This document shows positions 19,026-28,347 of a stretch of DNA of 64,000 bases, piece by piece (positions within the stretch are counted from its first letter, which is position 1; every line of letters starts with the position of its first letter). Below the pieces are notes generated by a model. The model was not told the DNA's origin and ran no database searches. It saw nothing but the letters and a program-made list of their open reading frames with translations. This DNA comes from Caldalkalibacillus salinus. GTDB lineage: Bacteria; Bacillota; Bacilli; Caldalkalibacillales; JCM-10596. Where the stretch lies: positions 124,001-188,000 of the forward strand of contig NZ_JAERVL010000012.1 of the NCBI RefSeq assembly GCF_016745835.1. The letters are read 5' to 3'. The position numbers and the translations under genes were made by a program.

Positions 19026-20117
19026 ATGTACCATCGAACCCAAACTAGACCAGTCCGAGTTGGGAATCTGACTATCGGTGGAAACGATCAAGTCGTGATT
19101 CAAAGCATGACAACAACCAAAACACACGATGTAGAAGCCACAGTGGCTGAAATCCATCGTTTAGAGGAAGCAGGCTGTCAGATTGTCCGTGTGGCCTGTC
19201 CTGACATGCGAGCTGCTGAAGCCATTCCAGAAATAAAGAAGCACATTAACCTGCCTTTAGTTGCTGATATTCATTTTGATTACAAGCTCGCCTTGAAGGC
19301 AATTGAAGGCGGTATTGATAAAATTAGAATTAATCCAGGTAACATTGGAAGGAAAGAAAAAGTAGAAGCTGTCGTTAAGGCAGCAAAGGAAAAAGGTATC
19401 CCGATTCGAATCGGTGTTAACGCAGGATCATTAGAAAAACGTATACTTGACAAATACGGTTACCCAACGGCAGACGGCATGGTTGAAAGTGCACTATACC
19501 ATATTAGCATCCTTGAAGAACTAGACTTTCATGATATTATCGTTTCGCTGAAAGCGTCGGACGTTAACCTTGCGATAGAAGCGTACCGCAAAGCGGCTGA
19601 AGCGTTTAACTATCCCCTTCACCTCGGCATTACTGAATCGGGTACTTTATTTGCCGGTACGGTCAAAAGCTCTGCAGGGCTCGGTGCGATCTTGTCTATG
19701 GGCATCGGTTCAACGCTCCGTGTTTCGTTGAGTGCGGACCCCGTTGAAGAGGTCAAAGTGGGCAGAGAATTATTAAAATCTTTCGGGCTCGCTTCTAACG
19801 CAGCGACTTTAATCTCTTGTCCAACGTGTGGAAGAATCGAAATTGATTTAATTTCTATCGCCAACGATGTTGAGGAGTATATTTCTAAAATTAAAGCCCC
19901 AATCAAAGTGGCCGTTCTGGGCTGTGCTGTTAATGGTCCCGGTGAGGCAAGAGAGGCGGATATTGGAATTGCAGGTGCACGGGGAGAAGGACTTTTATTC
20001 CGTCATGGAGAAATTATTAGAAAGGTTCCTGAAGAAACCATGGTTGAGGAACTGAAAAAAGAAGTCGACAAATTAGCAGCAGAACATGAAGCTAAAATGC
20101 AGACAGAAAACTCGTAG
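19026..20117 (+). CDS. ispG: 4-hydroxy-3-methylbut-2-en-1-yl diphosphate synthase (IspG/GcpE)
   Basis: A 363-residue iron-sulfur enzyme of the MEP isoprenoid pathway that reduces methylerythritol cyclodiphosphate to HMBPP. The TIM-barrel part shows [27 protein letters not shown] and [15 protein letters not shown]. The [4Fe-4S] cysteines are in [14 protein letters not shown] and [14 protein letters not shown], and [12 protein letters not shown] follows. The length fits the short bacterial form. The ATG at 19026 is chosen because AAGGAG lies 9 bases upstream; an in-frame ATG at 18996 would include that site. The next gene starts 11 bases after the stop, so the two are likely co-transcribed. Confidence 0.96.
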   Translation: MYHRTQTRPVRVGNLTIGGNDQVVIQSMTTTKTHDVEATVAEIHRLEEAGCQIVRVACPDMRAAEAIPEIKKHINLPLVADIHFDYKLALKAIEGGIDKIRINPGNIGRKEKVEAVVKAAKEKGIPIRIGVNAGSLEKRILDKYGYPTADGMVESALYHISILEELDFHDIIVSLKASDVNLAIEAYRKAAEAFNYPLHLGITESGTLFAGTVKSSAGLGAILSMGIGSTLRVSLSADPVEEVKVGRELLKSFGLASNAATLISCPTCGRIEIDLISIANDVEEYISKIKAPIKVAVLGCAVNGPGEAREADIGIAGARGEGLLFRHGEIIRKVPEETMVEELKKEVDKLAAEHEAKMQTENS

Positions 20118-20128
20118 GGGGAAAGCGA

Positions 20129-20527
20129 ATGTTTTTTTCGAAAAAGGGGGGCTTTCACTGCCTCGTACTTTACCTTAATAGTGATGAACCACACCCATTA
20201 CAGATTGTCATGCCTGATGAGGTAGCCAACGATGTGATTTCCACCATGAAAAAGCTTGAAAAGTCTTCACTTAACGACCACAAATTTATTGGCAACTTGG
20301 GCCCGTTCAGCATTATTCAAGACATACAGGGCTTTCAAAAAATTGAAATTCACAATGACACATTGACCTGGAGTGAACCCATGCTTTATACGGATTTTGC
20401 CAAAAAATTGGGTGATCGACTCCAAGCATTAGTTAATGACGATACGGACGAAGTTGAAGAGGATCTCATTTATTTTGTTGGTGAATTCACAATGATGCAA
20501 GATAACGGTTTTGTTGCCCCGTTTTAG
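20129..20527 (+). CDS. Hypothetical protein in the ispG operon
   Basis: A 132-residue soluble protein that I do not recognise. It alternates short beta-like segments (FHCLVLYL, FSIIQDIQGFQKIEIHND) with an amphipathic helix, has an acidic stretch near residues 108-115 (DDTDEVEEDL) and ends in a conserved-looking FTMMQDNGFVAPF. There are no Cys pairs, membrane segments or catalytic motifs. The ATG follows AGGGGGAAAGCGA. It lies 11 bases behind ispG and shares its terminator, so the two are probably made together; a role in isoprenoid synthesis is only guilt by association. Confidence 0.6.
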   Translation: MFFSKKGGFHCLVLYLNSDEPHPLQIVMPDEVANDVISTMKKLEKSSLNDHKFIGNLGPFSIIQDIQGFQKIEIHNDTLTWSEPMLYTDFAKKLGDRLQALVNDDTDEVEEDLIYFVGEFTMMQDNGFVAPF

Positions 20528-20532
20528 GGGCC

Positions 20533-20578
20533 TACACTAGGACACCTTATGGTTTAGAATGAGGGTCCTAGTGTTTTC
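20533..20578 (+). terminator. Intrinsic terminator of the ispG operon
   Basis: ACACTAGGAC pairs with GTCCTAGTGT around a loop of about 20 bases, followed by TTTTCATTTT. Confidence 0.75.
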
Positions 20579-20641
20579 ATTTTAGATTCTATGGCCTTTC
20601 TTGTTATTGGAGAGCATACCTTTCATTATAAAATCTTCCAA

Positions 20642-21400
20642 TTATAAAATAGGATGTTGATACGTTTGTTGTAAATGGCGTAATTGTAAACACTTTAAGG
20701 CGGTTGTACCAAGTTCTTCTACGAGCGTGTAATTTGCCCATGCACCGACGATCGCGCCTAGCCCAGGGATCATTTGTAATAGCTTCCTAAACTCAATACT
20801 CTGCTTATACTCTAGATAAAACCCTTCCCAATCAAAGGTATCCCATGAATCCCATTCATTAAATTCGACCTGATTTTCCCATGTTTTTAACCTTTGCCAG
20901 ACCTCTCTCTTGACCTCAATCCCTGAGAAAGGTAGTAAAAAAATGTTCAACGTGTACAGTCGTTCTTCAAAATTCTCTAAGCGGTAACCAAATAGGGTCA
21001 TTAATTCCTGTAATAGTCTTAGCTTTATCGATATTAACGCTGGGAAATCAATACCGGAAGATATGATTCCGCCAAAACCCGTCCCGGCCCCTTCGATTGA
21101 GGCTAAACGCTGATATTTCTGTATAATCGGACGAGCCTTTTCTGTTCGCTCCCGAAGGTCTCTTTCATCTGAAATAAGCGGGGCTGATATGGCACGGGAT
21201 GGTAAAAGATTAAGGCCCTGCAAAAAACTTTTAACAGCTTTCTCAAGCGCTTGAGCGAAGGCTCTGTGTATTTTTCTAGGAACAAGACCATCTAGCTTTT
21301 CCTGCAAAGATTTGGACATTTGTTGCCATTCCGTTGTGTCATATAATTCTCGTTCAAACTTCATCAACTGCATTTGTACGACTCGATCATACGTTTCCAT
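20642..21400 (-). CDS. EcsC family protein
   Basis: A 252-residue protein of the EcsC family. The recognisable core runs from GAGTGFGGIISSGIDFPALISIKLRLLQELM (near residues 104-134) to the following GYRLENFEERLYTLNIF, and near the C-terminus comes MIPGLGAIVGAWANYTLVEELG. Two weakly hydrophobic glycine-rich segments suggest membrane association. EcsC is the third, poorly understood gene of the ecs ABC-transporter operon in B. subtilis; here it stands alone without ecsA or ecsB. The ATG is preceded by AAGGAG with 12 bases of spacing. It is divergent from nth. The biochemical function is unknown. Confidence 0.75.
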   Translation of the reverse strand: METYDRVVQMQLMKFERELYDTTEWQQMSKSLQEKLDGLVPRKIHRAFAQALEKAVKSFLQGLNLLPSRAISAPLISDERDLRERTEKARPIIQKYQRLASIEGAGTGFGGIISSGIDFPALISIKLRLLQELMTLFGYRLENFEERLYTLNIFLLPFSGIEVKREVWQRLKTWENQVEFNEWDSWDTFDWEGFYLEYKQSIEFRKLLQMIPGLGAIVGAWANYTLVEELGTTALKCLQLRHLQQTYQHPIL

Positions 21401-21502
21401 ACAGACGCTGTACTCCTTTTTTATTTATTATTGTGTTCCCTTGGACAAGTTCATTGGTTTGCTTTTTACTGTTTTCATGTATAATGTAATTTGGGTGATA
21501 TG

Positions 21503-22156
21503 ATGAATAAGAAAACGGTACGTCACATACTAGACACACTAGAGGATATGTATCCCGATGCGGATTGTGAACTAAATCATGATAACGCTTTTGAATTACT
21601 CATCAGTGTGGTCCTTTCTGCACAATCGACAGATAAAAAAGTAAACGAAGTGACCAAAAGTTTATTCCAAAAGTACAAAACGCCACAGGACTATCTTTTC
21701 GTCCCTTTAGAGGAACTTGAAAACGATATTCGCTATATTGGATTGTATAGGAGTAAGGCCAAGAACATTCAAAAGCTGTGTCGTTCCTTATTAGACAAGC
21801 ATGACGGGGAAGTGCCTCCCTCCCATGAAGCGTTGACCGAGCTTGCTGGTGTGGGGCGTAAAACGGCCAATGTGGTTGTGTCTAATGCTTTTGATATACC
21901 GGCCATTGCTGTAGACACTCACGTGGAAAGAGTCTCTAAAAGGCTAGGGATTTGTCGTTGGAAAGACTCTGTCCTTGAAGTAGAAAAAACTTTAATGAAG
22001 AAAGTGCCACGTGAAGAATGGACACAAACCCACCATCGTTTAATCTTTTTCGGGCGATACCATTGTAAAGCTCAAAAACCTCAGTGCCCTGAATGTCCAC
22101 TCCTGGACATTTGTCGGGAAGGTCAGAAACGAATGAAAAGGGAAGGCGGTTTTTAA
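21503..22156 (+). CDS. nth: Endonuclease III
   Basis: A 217-residue base-excision repair glycosylase/AP lyase for oxidised pyrimidines. The helix-hairpin-helix is LAGVGRKTANVV near residues 111-122 with the catalytic Lys in GRKTA. The catalytic Asp is in AVDTHVERVSKRLG. The [4Fe-4S] cluster ligands are the C-terminal cysteines of HCKAQKPQCPECPLLDIC. The start could be ATG 21500 or 21503; GGGTGAT fits the extended Shine-Dalgarno. A TATAAT at 21480-21485 would give a leader of only about 10 bases. In B. subtilis nth lies downstream of asnS-dnaD on the same strand; here it faces dnaD, so it has been inverted relative to that order. Confidence 0.95.
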   Translation: MNKKTVRHILDTLEDMYPDADCELNHDNAFELLISVVLSAQSTDKKVNEVTKSLFQKYKTPQDYLFVPLEELENDIRYIGLYRSKAKNIQKLCRSLLDKHDGEVPPSHEALTELAGVGRKTANVVVSNAFDIPAIAVDTHVERVSKRLGICRWKDSVLEVEKTLMKKVPREEWTQTHHRLIFFGRYHCKAQKPQCPECPLLDICREGQKRMKREGGF

Positions 22157-22198
22157 AAAGGCGATCCCCTCTGGTCTCTGGGGAACGCCTTTATTTTT
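22156..22198 (+). terminator. Intrinsic terminator of nth
   Basis: AAAGGCG and CCCC on the left pair with GGGG and CGCCTTT on the right, followed by ATTTTT. It begins at the nth stop codon. Confidence 0.75.
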
Positions 22199-22293
22199 CA
22201 CTATTTTTTATTTTACGATTTCGTTTACCCTCTTTTTTCCGCTGTTATCTTACTATTTTAGGACTAACCGTCCGTCCATTTTTTAATAACTTT

Positions 22294-23052
22294 TTATTTT
22301 TCAAGCCAATTATAGAAAGTAAACGCTTCTTCTGGTGTTGATTCGTTCATACGTGGTGTCAATTCTTGTTGTTGACGAAACTTCCGACTATGCTCTTTTA
22401 CTTGTTCTGGGGTCTTAACCCCTTTTTTCCGCCATTCCATAAGGATGCGATCAATGTAACGAAAAGAAAGCTTATTCGCAATCACCGCTTCTCGTAGAGC
22501 TAAAAAAATGATTTGAGGTTCATGCTTATCATCATCAAGCCATAACCCAATCGTCTCACATTCTATCGGTGAAAGTGGACGTCCAAATTCCTGCTCAAAT
22601 CGATGAAAAATCTCTCCCTCTAGCTTCTTTTGATCTTCAAGCGCCTCGTGATCCACCGGCCAATGCATGGTCTCTGACGTTGATGCCACTTCGTCCTCCA
22701 TCACACTATCGGGTGTATCTGTCAGGACATTAATGAGCCTTTCCCACAATGGTTGTAATGAATAACTCTCGATTAAGTATCCTTGCTCGTCCACGCTTGA
22801 TTCGATATTAATGATCTTATCCTTACGTAATCTGTTCAGCATGCTTGTCAATTGCTCCGTGGTACACGTCATTCTTTCCTCTAACTGGTCCAAGCTTGGG
22901 AAAGGAACCCCCTCAGTTCGGAAAGCGTGAATATGAATAAGCAGCAAGAGCTCAGCATCTGTAATAGATAGTTTCTTGTAGTGTTGTAAAAGGACATAAG
23001 GAATCGAGGCACTTCCCTTACTCATCCACGCAGCCCATTGTTGTATTGACAT
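22294..23052 (-). CDS. dnaD: DNA replication initiation/primosome protein DnaD
   Basis: A 252-residue DnaD with two parts. The N-terminal winged-helix DDBH1 oligomerisation domain is seen around SIPYVLLQHYKKLSITDAEL. The C-terminal DDBH2 domain is seen from FEQEFGRPLSPIECETIGLW through the AVIANKLSFRYIDRILMEW motif, and the protein ends with FYNWLEK. DnaD acts with DnaB and DnaI to load the replicative helicase at oriC and at restart sites. ATG 23052 has AAGGAG 9 bases upstream and matches the family start; the longer frame from 23085 includes that site. It lies 60 bases behind asnS in the same operon. Confidence 0.93.
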   Translation of the reverse strand: MSIQQWAAWMSKGSASIPYVLLQHYKKLSITDAELLLLIHIHAFRTEGVPFPSLDQLEERMTCTTEQLTSMLNRLRKDKIINIESSVDEQGYLIESYSLQPLWERLINVLTDTPDSVMEDEVASTSETMHWPVDHEALEDQKKLEGEIFHRFEQEFGRPLSPIECETIGLWLDDDKHEPQIIFLALREAVIANKLSFRYIDRILMEWRKKGVKTPEQVKEHSRKFRQQQELTPRMNESTPEEAFTFYNWLEK

Positions 23053-23112
23053 TGAGCCTCTCTCCTTTCTATCCGTATACATCACACTTTGACGTGTTAT
23101 GCCTTTAACTTG

Positions 23113-24402
23113 TTATGGGTATAGGCGGTTTAACAGACGAGGGAACGGAATCGTCTCTCGAACGTGCTCTGTTCCTGTCATCCATGCCACTGTCCGTTCT
23201 AAACCTAAACCAAAGCCAGAATGAGGTACAGACCCATACTTTCTTAAGTCTAAATACCACTGATAGGCCTCTTCTGACAACTCATGCTCCTTGAAACGTT
23301 CTTCTAACAGGGCTGGATCATCTATACGCTGACTTCCGCCGATGATTTCGCCGTACCCTTCTGGCGCAATGAGGTCCGCACATAGTACAACATCTTCACG
23401 TTCAGGATCAGGCTTCATATAGAACGCCTTGATCTCAGTCGGGTAATGAGTGATGAACACAGGCTTGTCAAAGTGTTCCGCGATCGCTGTTTCATCTGGG
23501 GCACCAAAATCTTCTCCCCACTTAATCTCATGTCCCTTTTCCTGTAAAAGTTCAATGGCATCATCATAAGTGATACGGGGGAATGGTGCCTGCACATTTT
23601 CTAATTTTGTGAGGTCACGTTCAAGCACTTCTAACTCTTGGCGACAATTATTTAAAACGGCTTGGGTGACATAAGTGACGAAGTTTTCCTGTATCTCTAA
23701 GTTCTCCTCATGATCGACAAAGGCCATCTCAGGCTCAATCATCCAAAATTCGATAAGATGACGTCTCGTCTTTGACTTCTCCGCACGGAATGTGGGACCA
23801 AAAGAGAACACTTTACCGAGTGCCATAGCTGCCGCTTCCATATACAATTGACCACTTTGAGAAAGATACGCGTCTTCATCAAAGTATTTGGTATGGAATA
23901 AGTTCGTCGTGCCCTCTGCCGATGTTGGCGTGAGAATCGGTGGGTCCACTTTGACAAATCCATTTTGATGGAAGAACTCATACATCGCATTGATAATTTC
24001 TGATCTAATACGCAAAATGGCATGCTGCCTCTTAGACCGTATCCACAGATGACGATGGTCCATCAAAAATTCTGTCCCGTGTTCCTTTGGGGTGATCGGA
24101 TAATCCTCAGCCGTATGTATCACAGAGACGTCCTCTACCGTTAGCTCATAACCACTCGGTGCACGGTCGTCTGCCTGTACCGTTCCTGTGACGTATAAGG
24201 AACTCTCCTGTGTGAGTTCTTTGGCTACATCCCAAACGTTCTCCTCCACTTCTTTTTTTAACATGACGCCTTGAATAAAGCCTGTCCCGTCACGTAATTG
24301 TAGAAATTGTATTTTACCGCTAGAACGTTTATTCGTTAACCAGACCCCAATCGTGACTTTTTCTCCAACGTGTTTGCCTACTTCAGAAATCGTTACCTTC
24401 AA
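23113..24402 (-). CDS. asnS: Asparaginyl-tRNA synthetase
   Basis: A 429-residue class IIb synthetase that charges tRNA-Asn. The N-terminal OB-fold (residues 1-100) shows [24 protein letters not shown]. The catalytic domain has motif 2 [21 protein letters not shown] and motif 3 [15 protein letters not shown]. The Asn-specific length and the position next to dnaD exclude AspS. The start is TTG at 24402 with GGAGG 7 bases upstream. A TATAAT lies about 60 bases upstream with a poor -35; the leader is too short for a T-box. In B. subtilis aspB precedes asnS; here it is absent. Confidence 0.96.
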   Translation of the reverse strand: MKVTISEVGKHVGEKVTIGVWLTNKRSSGKIQFLQLRDGTGFIQGVMLKKEVEENVWDVAKELTQESSLYVTGTVQADDRAPSGYELTVEDVSVIHTAEDYPITPKEHGTEFLMDHRHLWIRSKRQHAILRIRSEIINAMYEFFHQNGFVKVDPPILTPTSAEGTTNLFHTKYFDEDAYLSQSGQLYMEAAAMALGKVFSFGPTFRAEKSKTRRHLIEFWMIEPEMAFVDHEENLEIQENFVTYVTQAVLNNCRQELEVLERDLTKLENVQAPFPRITYDDAIELLQEKGHEIKWGEDFGAPDETAIAEHFDKPVFITHYPTEIKAFYMKPDPEREDVVLCADLIAPEGYGEIIGGSQRIDDPALLEERFKEHELSEEAYQWYLDLRKYGSVPHSGFGLGLERTVAWMTGTEHVRETIPFPRLLNRLYP

Positions 24403-24579
24403 GATATTCCCTCCAACTACAGTTTATAAGCTATATTGATTATCTTCTCGGGTTAGAATCACTTTGACTATTATACTACGTTCTTACCTCTGAATAAAGC
24501 ACGGTGTTTATCCAGCATTTACAATAGCATCTCTCCATGTTCATTATATAAATAAATGAGGACAAATGCCAAGTGACAT

Positions 24580-24620
24580 TAAAAAAAGAGCCACCACACA
24601 ATCAGGTGTGGTGTGCTCTG
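24580..24620 (-). terminator. Intrinsic terminator of the FtsH-like operon
   Basis: On the minus strand AGAGCACACCACAC pairs with GTGTGGTGGCTCT around a 6-base loop, followed by seven T. The rest of the 24403-24725 gap holds the asnS promoter region and nothing else I can identify. Confidence 0.85.
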
Positions 24621-24725
24621 CTCTCTCTGTTATTATTTTTATTTCTAAAATACGCTTAGGGTTCTTGGCATACTCATAGGTCTGTTTTTGGATGTTTTCG
24701 TACAGGCTTCAGTCGTTTGCTTCTT

Positions 24726-26222
24726 TTAGGATACGTGTGCGCGATATTTCGTGAGTAATTGACGGAAGCGGTCCCCATTCATTCGCTCCTCTTCGAGCAG
24801 AAGACCGTAACACTCTTGGAAAACGAGGTCATATGATTGCAGTAATTCCTTCGTCTGTTCTAATAAAGTGTCTAAGATACGGTTCGCTTCTTCATGCACC
24901 CATTCTTTCTTGAGGTGCTGCATCGATACGATCCCTAACGATGAAAGGCCTGCATCAATCATATGATGAACATAATTCATAGCCTGGTCAAAATCGTTTT
25001 TAGACCCTGTACTCCGCTCTCCGTAGTATATCTCCTCTGTCACAGCACCAGCCAGACAGATCATAATCTGCTCTTCCATATACGTTTTAGTATAGAGGAA
25101 CTGTTCTTTGGGCGGAGATTGGCGCACATAACCTAAGGCGCCGCCACGAGGCACAAGCACCACTTGCGATACTGAATGTGGGCGTAGGACTTCAGAAACA
25201 ATGGCGTGCCCTAGCTCATGGTAAGCCACTCGTTTCTTTTCTTCTGCCGTAGACTCTTTGTCCGTCTGTTCACCCATCATCACTTTTTCAATCGCTTTAG
25301 AGATATGCTCTCGTGTAATCTCATTGCCTCTATCTCTGAAGGCGTATATTGCGGCCTCATTAGCTACACTCTCTAGCTGTGCGCCAGAAAAACCGAAGGT
25401 CTCTAAGGCGATATCCGCTAGTGTAATGCCCTCTTCTAACGGTTTTTCGGTAAAGTGGATGGAGAGGATATGCTCCCTGGCTGTTTTATCCGGAAGATCT
25501 ACAGTAATGTGTCGGTCAAAACGGCCCGGTCGAAGCAGGGCAGAATCGAGCATATCTTTACGGTTGGTTGCGGCCATAATGAGTATCCTCGGGTGCTCAG
25601 ACGTACTCATGCCGTCCATCTCGGTTAGCAGCTGATTAAGAGTTTGGTCATACTCCTTTTGCTGTTTCCCTTCCCGCTTTCCACCGATGGCATCGATCTC
25701 ATCAATGAAAATAATCCCTCGATCTAGATTTTTCTCTTCTGCCATCTGTTTGACTTCCTTAAATAAATCTCTAATCCGACTGGCGCCGACACCGACATAC
25801 ATTTCAACAAATTCACTACCCGATGCGGCTACGAACGCAGCTTCAGCATAATTGGCCGCTGCTTTTGCCATTAGTGTTTTCCCCGTCCCCGGCGGACCTG
25901 TTAAAAGAATACCTTTTAGTGGTCGAATCCCGTAACGACTTGCTTCATCATCCTTCTTAAGAAAATCAATCGTTTCCATCAACTCCGTCTTCGGTCTCTC
26001 TTGACCTCCGATATCTTCAAACGATACTTTGGGAGTAGCCACGGCGTGTGACACCTTTTTCTTATTGCCTCCACCAGCCATCATTTGCTGACGCTGGATC
26101 AAGAAGTACACGATACCTATGATAACGGCTAAAAATAAAAATGGACCAACGTTGTAACCCATGAACACTAAAAATATAAAAACGACAGGTACTGCACCTG
26201 CTAGCCATTCTTTTGCCATCAT
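24726..26222 (-). CDS. FtsH-like membrane AAA+ zinc metalloprotease (short paralogue)
   Basis: A 498-residue protein, clearly shorter than housekeeping FtsH (about 640). Residues 7-43 form two hydrophobic segments with almost no loop, so the usual extracytoplasmic domain is missing. The AAA+ domain has Walker A GPPGTGKT (109-116), the aromatic pore loop FVEMYVGVGASR, Walker B IIFIDEID (170-177) and the second region of homology RPGRFDR. The protease domain has HELGH (335-339) and the third zinc ligand Asp near 410 in TGSKNDFDQA, so it should be active. It presumably extracts and degrades membrane proteins. ATG 26222 and 26219 follow AGGTGAT. It starts 4 bases after the small membrane gene at 26227-26754. 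Confidence 0.85.
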   Translation of the reverse strand: MMAKEWLAGAVPVVFIFLVFMGYNVGPFLFLAVIIGIVYFLIQRQQMMAGGGNKKKVSHAVATPKVSFEDIGGQERPKTELMETIDFLKKDDEASRYGIRPLKGILLTGPPGTGKTLMAKAAANYAEAAFVAASGSEFVEMYVGVGASRIRDLFKEVKQMAEEKNLDRGIIFIDEIDAIGGKREGKQQKEYDQTLNQLLTEMDGMSTSEHPRILIMAATNRKDMLDSALLRPGRFDRHITVDLPDKTAREHILSIHFTEKPLEEGITLADIALETFGFSGAQLESVANEAAIYAFRDRGNEITREHISKAIEKVMMGEQTDKESTAEEKKRVAYHELGHAIVSEVLRPHSVSQVVLVPRGGALGYVRQSPPKEQFLYTKTYMEEQIMICLAGAVTEEIYYGERSTGSKNDFDQAMNYVHHMIDAGLSSLGIVSMQHLKKEWVHEEANRILDTLLEQTKELLQSYDLVFQECYGLLLEEERMNGDRFRQLLTKYRAHVS

Positions 26223-26226
26223 TTAA

Positions 26227-26754
26227 TCACCTGCCTTCATTGCCCATTTCGGTTAGTGGATAAGCGATATAAACTTCTTCGCCATCGTGTAGCTCAAAAT
26301 ATAGAAAAATAAACGCTTCGTTCATATTTAAATCTGCCTCATGATAATCACCTGCAGATAATCCTTGCTTAATGGTGTCCTGTAACTCTGTATACCTTTG
26401 GTGTTGTATCGCTTCAATAAAAGAAGGTGAGTGCGTTAACCACCAAGGATGTTGGTTGCTCTGAGTGACATCAACCTTAACTTCGACTCCCTTACCTGGG
26501 TGTTGTTGCTGAAGATATGACTGTAAATCGAGATAAACGTGCCCGAAATCTGGTCTATCTTCAAACTGCACTGTGACAACCACTTGCTCTCCGCCTTGGT
26601 CAACATTCTGGATGGTAACCCCTTCTTTTTCATCAGCCCAATCCATTAGCGGTTTTTCCATTCCGTAAAACTGATATAAGTAAAAACCACCAAAAAGGAT
26701 GAAAGTGGTGACCAGCATGGACAGTAAGACTGATTTTTTATTCCAGTTTTGCAC
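26227..26754 (-). CDS. Single-pass membrane protein, probable partner of the FtsH-like protease
   Basis: A 175-residue protein I do not recognise. One N-terminal transmembrane helix (about residues 9-29) has a positive inside end (NWNKK). The remaining 145 residues should face outside: an acidic linker, a beta-rich segment (VTIQNVDQGGEQVVVTVQF), then a helical region and an acidic C-terminus. The stop codon lies 4 bases before the FtsH-like start, so the two are translationally linked. Since that protease lacks its own outer domain, this protein may supply it or act as an adaptor; this is inference. The start is GTG at 26754 behind GAGGGTGAT. An extended -10 (TGATATACT) lies upstream near 26830. 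Confidence 0.75.
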   Translation of the reverse strand: MQNWNKKSVLLSMLVTTFILFGGFYLYQFYGMEKPLMDWADEKEGVTIQNVDQGGEQVVVTVQFEDRPDFGHVYLDLQSYLQQQHPGKGVEVKVDVTQSNQHPWWLTHSPSFIEAIQHQRYTELQDTIKQGLSAGDYHEADLNMNEAFIFLYFELHDGEEVYIAYPLTEMGNEGR

Positions 26755-26904
26755 TTCTTAATCACCCTCTATCTATAAACCATTATCACAACATTCGTAT
26801 CCAGGTTAAAAATAATGTCATGTATATCGATAGTATATCATACCATCCATACTTCTGGCTTTAGAAGAGGTTTCCAGTATATATCTCAAAAGGTATGTGG
26901 ATCA

Positions 26905-26943
26905 TATAAAATAAACAAAAGAACACGCAGAAGGTGCGTGTTC
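26905..26943 (-). terminator. Intrinsic terminator of the ypmB operon
   Basis: GAACACGCA pairs with TGCGTGTTC around a 5-base loop. On the minus strand it is followed by TTTTGTTTATTTT. Confidence 0.8.
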
Positions 26944-26981
26944 ATCCGTTCACAATAGTTAGCATGCTGAATGAGTCACAA

Positions 26982-27452
26982 TTAATTAGAAAGGGTATAA
27001 CTGTTCTGATACTCTCCATCTTGCATCGTGTAGTAAATATACTGCAGTTGACCGTCTGTGTTATAGGCCACAATCTCCCATAAGAAAGTATGTCTGTAAG
27101 CGGGCGAAACACGTAAAATTTCTGATAAACCACGTTCTACCTCAGCAAGGGCCATCACATCTTCTGAATCCCGAATATCATTGAAGGAGATGCGATGAAC
27201 CTCAACATCTTCATTCAAGAATACGTATTCCTTTTCTCCATCTTTCTTTTCAACCGTGAGAACGTTATAGCTTTGGCTCCCGTGGAACCGATGTGTGTCG
27301 ATCACGGTTAAGTCAGATTCATGCTCCTGGACCCATTGTTCTGCTGAGACAAGTGATTCGTTTTTATCTTTCTGAACTGTGACATAAAGCTGTACGGCCT
27401 GCCATAAAACAAAAAGCATACATAAACCTAAAATAATAACCCATTTTTTCAT
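26982..27452 (-). CDS. ypmB: YpmB-like membrane-anchored protein (DUF5590/PepSY-like)
   Basis: A 156-residue protein with an N-terminal membrane anchor (about residues 3-24, signal-anchor like) and an outer domain built of PepSY-like alpha/beta units: SAEQWVQEHESDLTVIDTHRFHGSQSYNVLTVEKK and a second unit ending in FLWEIVAYNTDGQLQYIYYTMQDGE. Position between dinG and asnS matches YpmB of B. subtilis, whose function is unknown. PepSY-type domains often inhibit or sense outside proteases. It starts right after the lipoprotein gene (one base between stop and start), so the two form an operon ended by the terminator at 26905-26943. Confidence 0.75.
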   Translation of the reverse strand: MKKWVIILGLCMLFVLWQAVQLYVTVQKDKNESLVSAEQWVQEHESDLTVIDTHRFHGSQSYNVLTVEKKDGEKEYVFLNEDVEVHRISFNDIRDSEDVMALAEVERGLSEILRVSPAYRHTFLWEIVAYNTDGQLQYIYYTMQDGEYQNSYTLSN

Positions 27453-27453
27453 A

Positions 27454-28206
27454 TTAAAAAGTGAATGTCACCTCTTCTAGTGCTTCGCCGTTTTTTTGTA
27501 ATCCAAATGTCAATGACGCTAAATCGAGTTCATTAACCTGTTCTGTTATCTGTAGAACATATATAATATCATAATCCTTTAACTGTGCGGAAGCAAACGC
27601 TTGATTTTTTCCTTGTAAATGAGATGAGAAATAGGGCGCAATTTCCTCTTCAAGTAATGCCAATGTCCCAATGATATGTACGGCCCAACCGTTCTCAGTT
27701 AATTGCCACTCTGCGCGGTCATATCCTTGCTCCGTAATCATATCGTTCAATAAACGGATATGTTCAGAGGGGAGTGTAAATGTAAATACGGACTCATCCA
27801 ATGATTCGGTGTGTTCATCGTATTTTAACATGACCCCGTCCGATACACGCTCGACTTCGAACGTATCTTCTTCATTTATTTTACCTGACATTTCCCACTT
27901 GTCTGGGTTAACATAGGCGCCCGTTAACTGAATGTTAGTCCCCTCAACACCATAAGTTGTTTCGAACGTCTTTGTTTGCTCTTGATCTTCATTCCAGTGT
28001 TGATCTAACTGCACCACAAGCTGTTGCAGGGCTGCATGCTCATCCGCAATATAACTCAAGTCCTCAAACACTGCGGACCATTGCTCGTATAAGTCTTCGT
28101 AGGCCTCGTGCTCTTGCTCTGATGTTTGTTGTTTGCAACCACTAAAGGCAAGTATAATCATGGTTGTACAGACCACTGACAGGATGACTTTGACGTATGT
28201 GTTCAT
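27454..28206 (-). CDS. Putative lipoprotein in the ypmB operon
   Basis: A 250-residue exported protein. The signal peptide ends in a lipobox-like LAFSGC (Cys near residue 24), so it is probably lipid-anchored outside. The mature part begins with an acidic helical stretch rich in Glu, then alternating beta-like segments (FETTYGVEGTNIQLTGAYVN, VFTFTLPSEHIRLL, GWAVHIIGTLAL), and ends with FGLQKNGEALEEVTFTF. I do not recognise the family. It precedes ypmB with a single base in between; an association at the membrane is plausible. ATG 28206 follows GGAGGGATTGCACA. It is divergent from the small gene at 28348. Confidence 0.7.
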   Translation of the reverse strand: MNTYVKVILSVVCTTMIILAFSGCKQQTSEQEHEAYEDLYEQWSAVFEDLSYIADEHAALQQLVVQLDQHWNEDQEQTKTFETTYGVEGTNIQLTGAYVNPDKWEMSGKINEEDTFEVERVSDGVMLKYDEHTESLDESVFTFTLPSEHIRLLNDMITEQGYDRAEWQLTENGWAVHIIGTLALLEEEIAPYFSSHLQGKNQAFASAQLKDYDIIYVLQITEQVNELDLASLTFGLQKNGEALEEVTFTF

Positions 28207-28347
28207 TGTGCAATCCCTCCTTACTTATATATATCGGAGGGACAATGGTTACATGCCTTAATCCTCTATGTCCTGAAAAAAATGTTAGACATAGCGCCTG
28301 GCCTTTACGCTTATACTATGTTTACCGCTCGTAAAGGGGGGTTTATG

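Noticed and set aside
24403-24470. T-box leader upstream of asnS
   Set aside because: The leader from the likely -10 to the TTG is only about 60 bases and has no T-box consensus or terminator.
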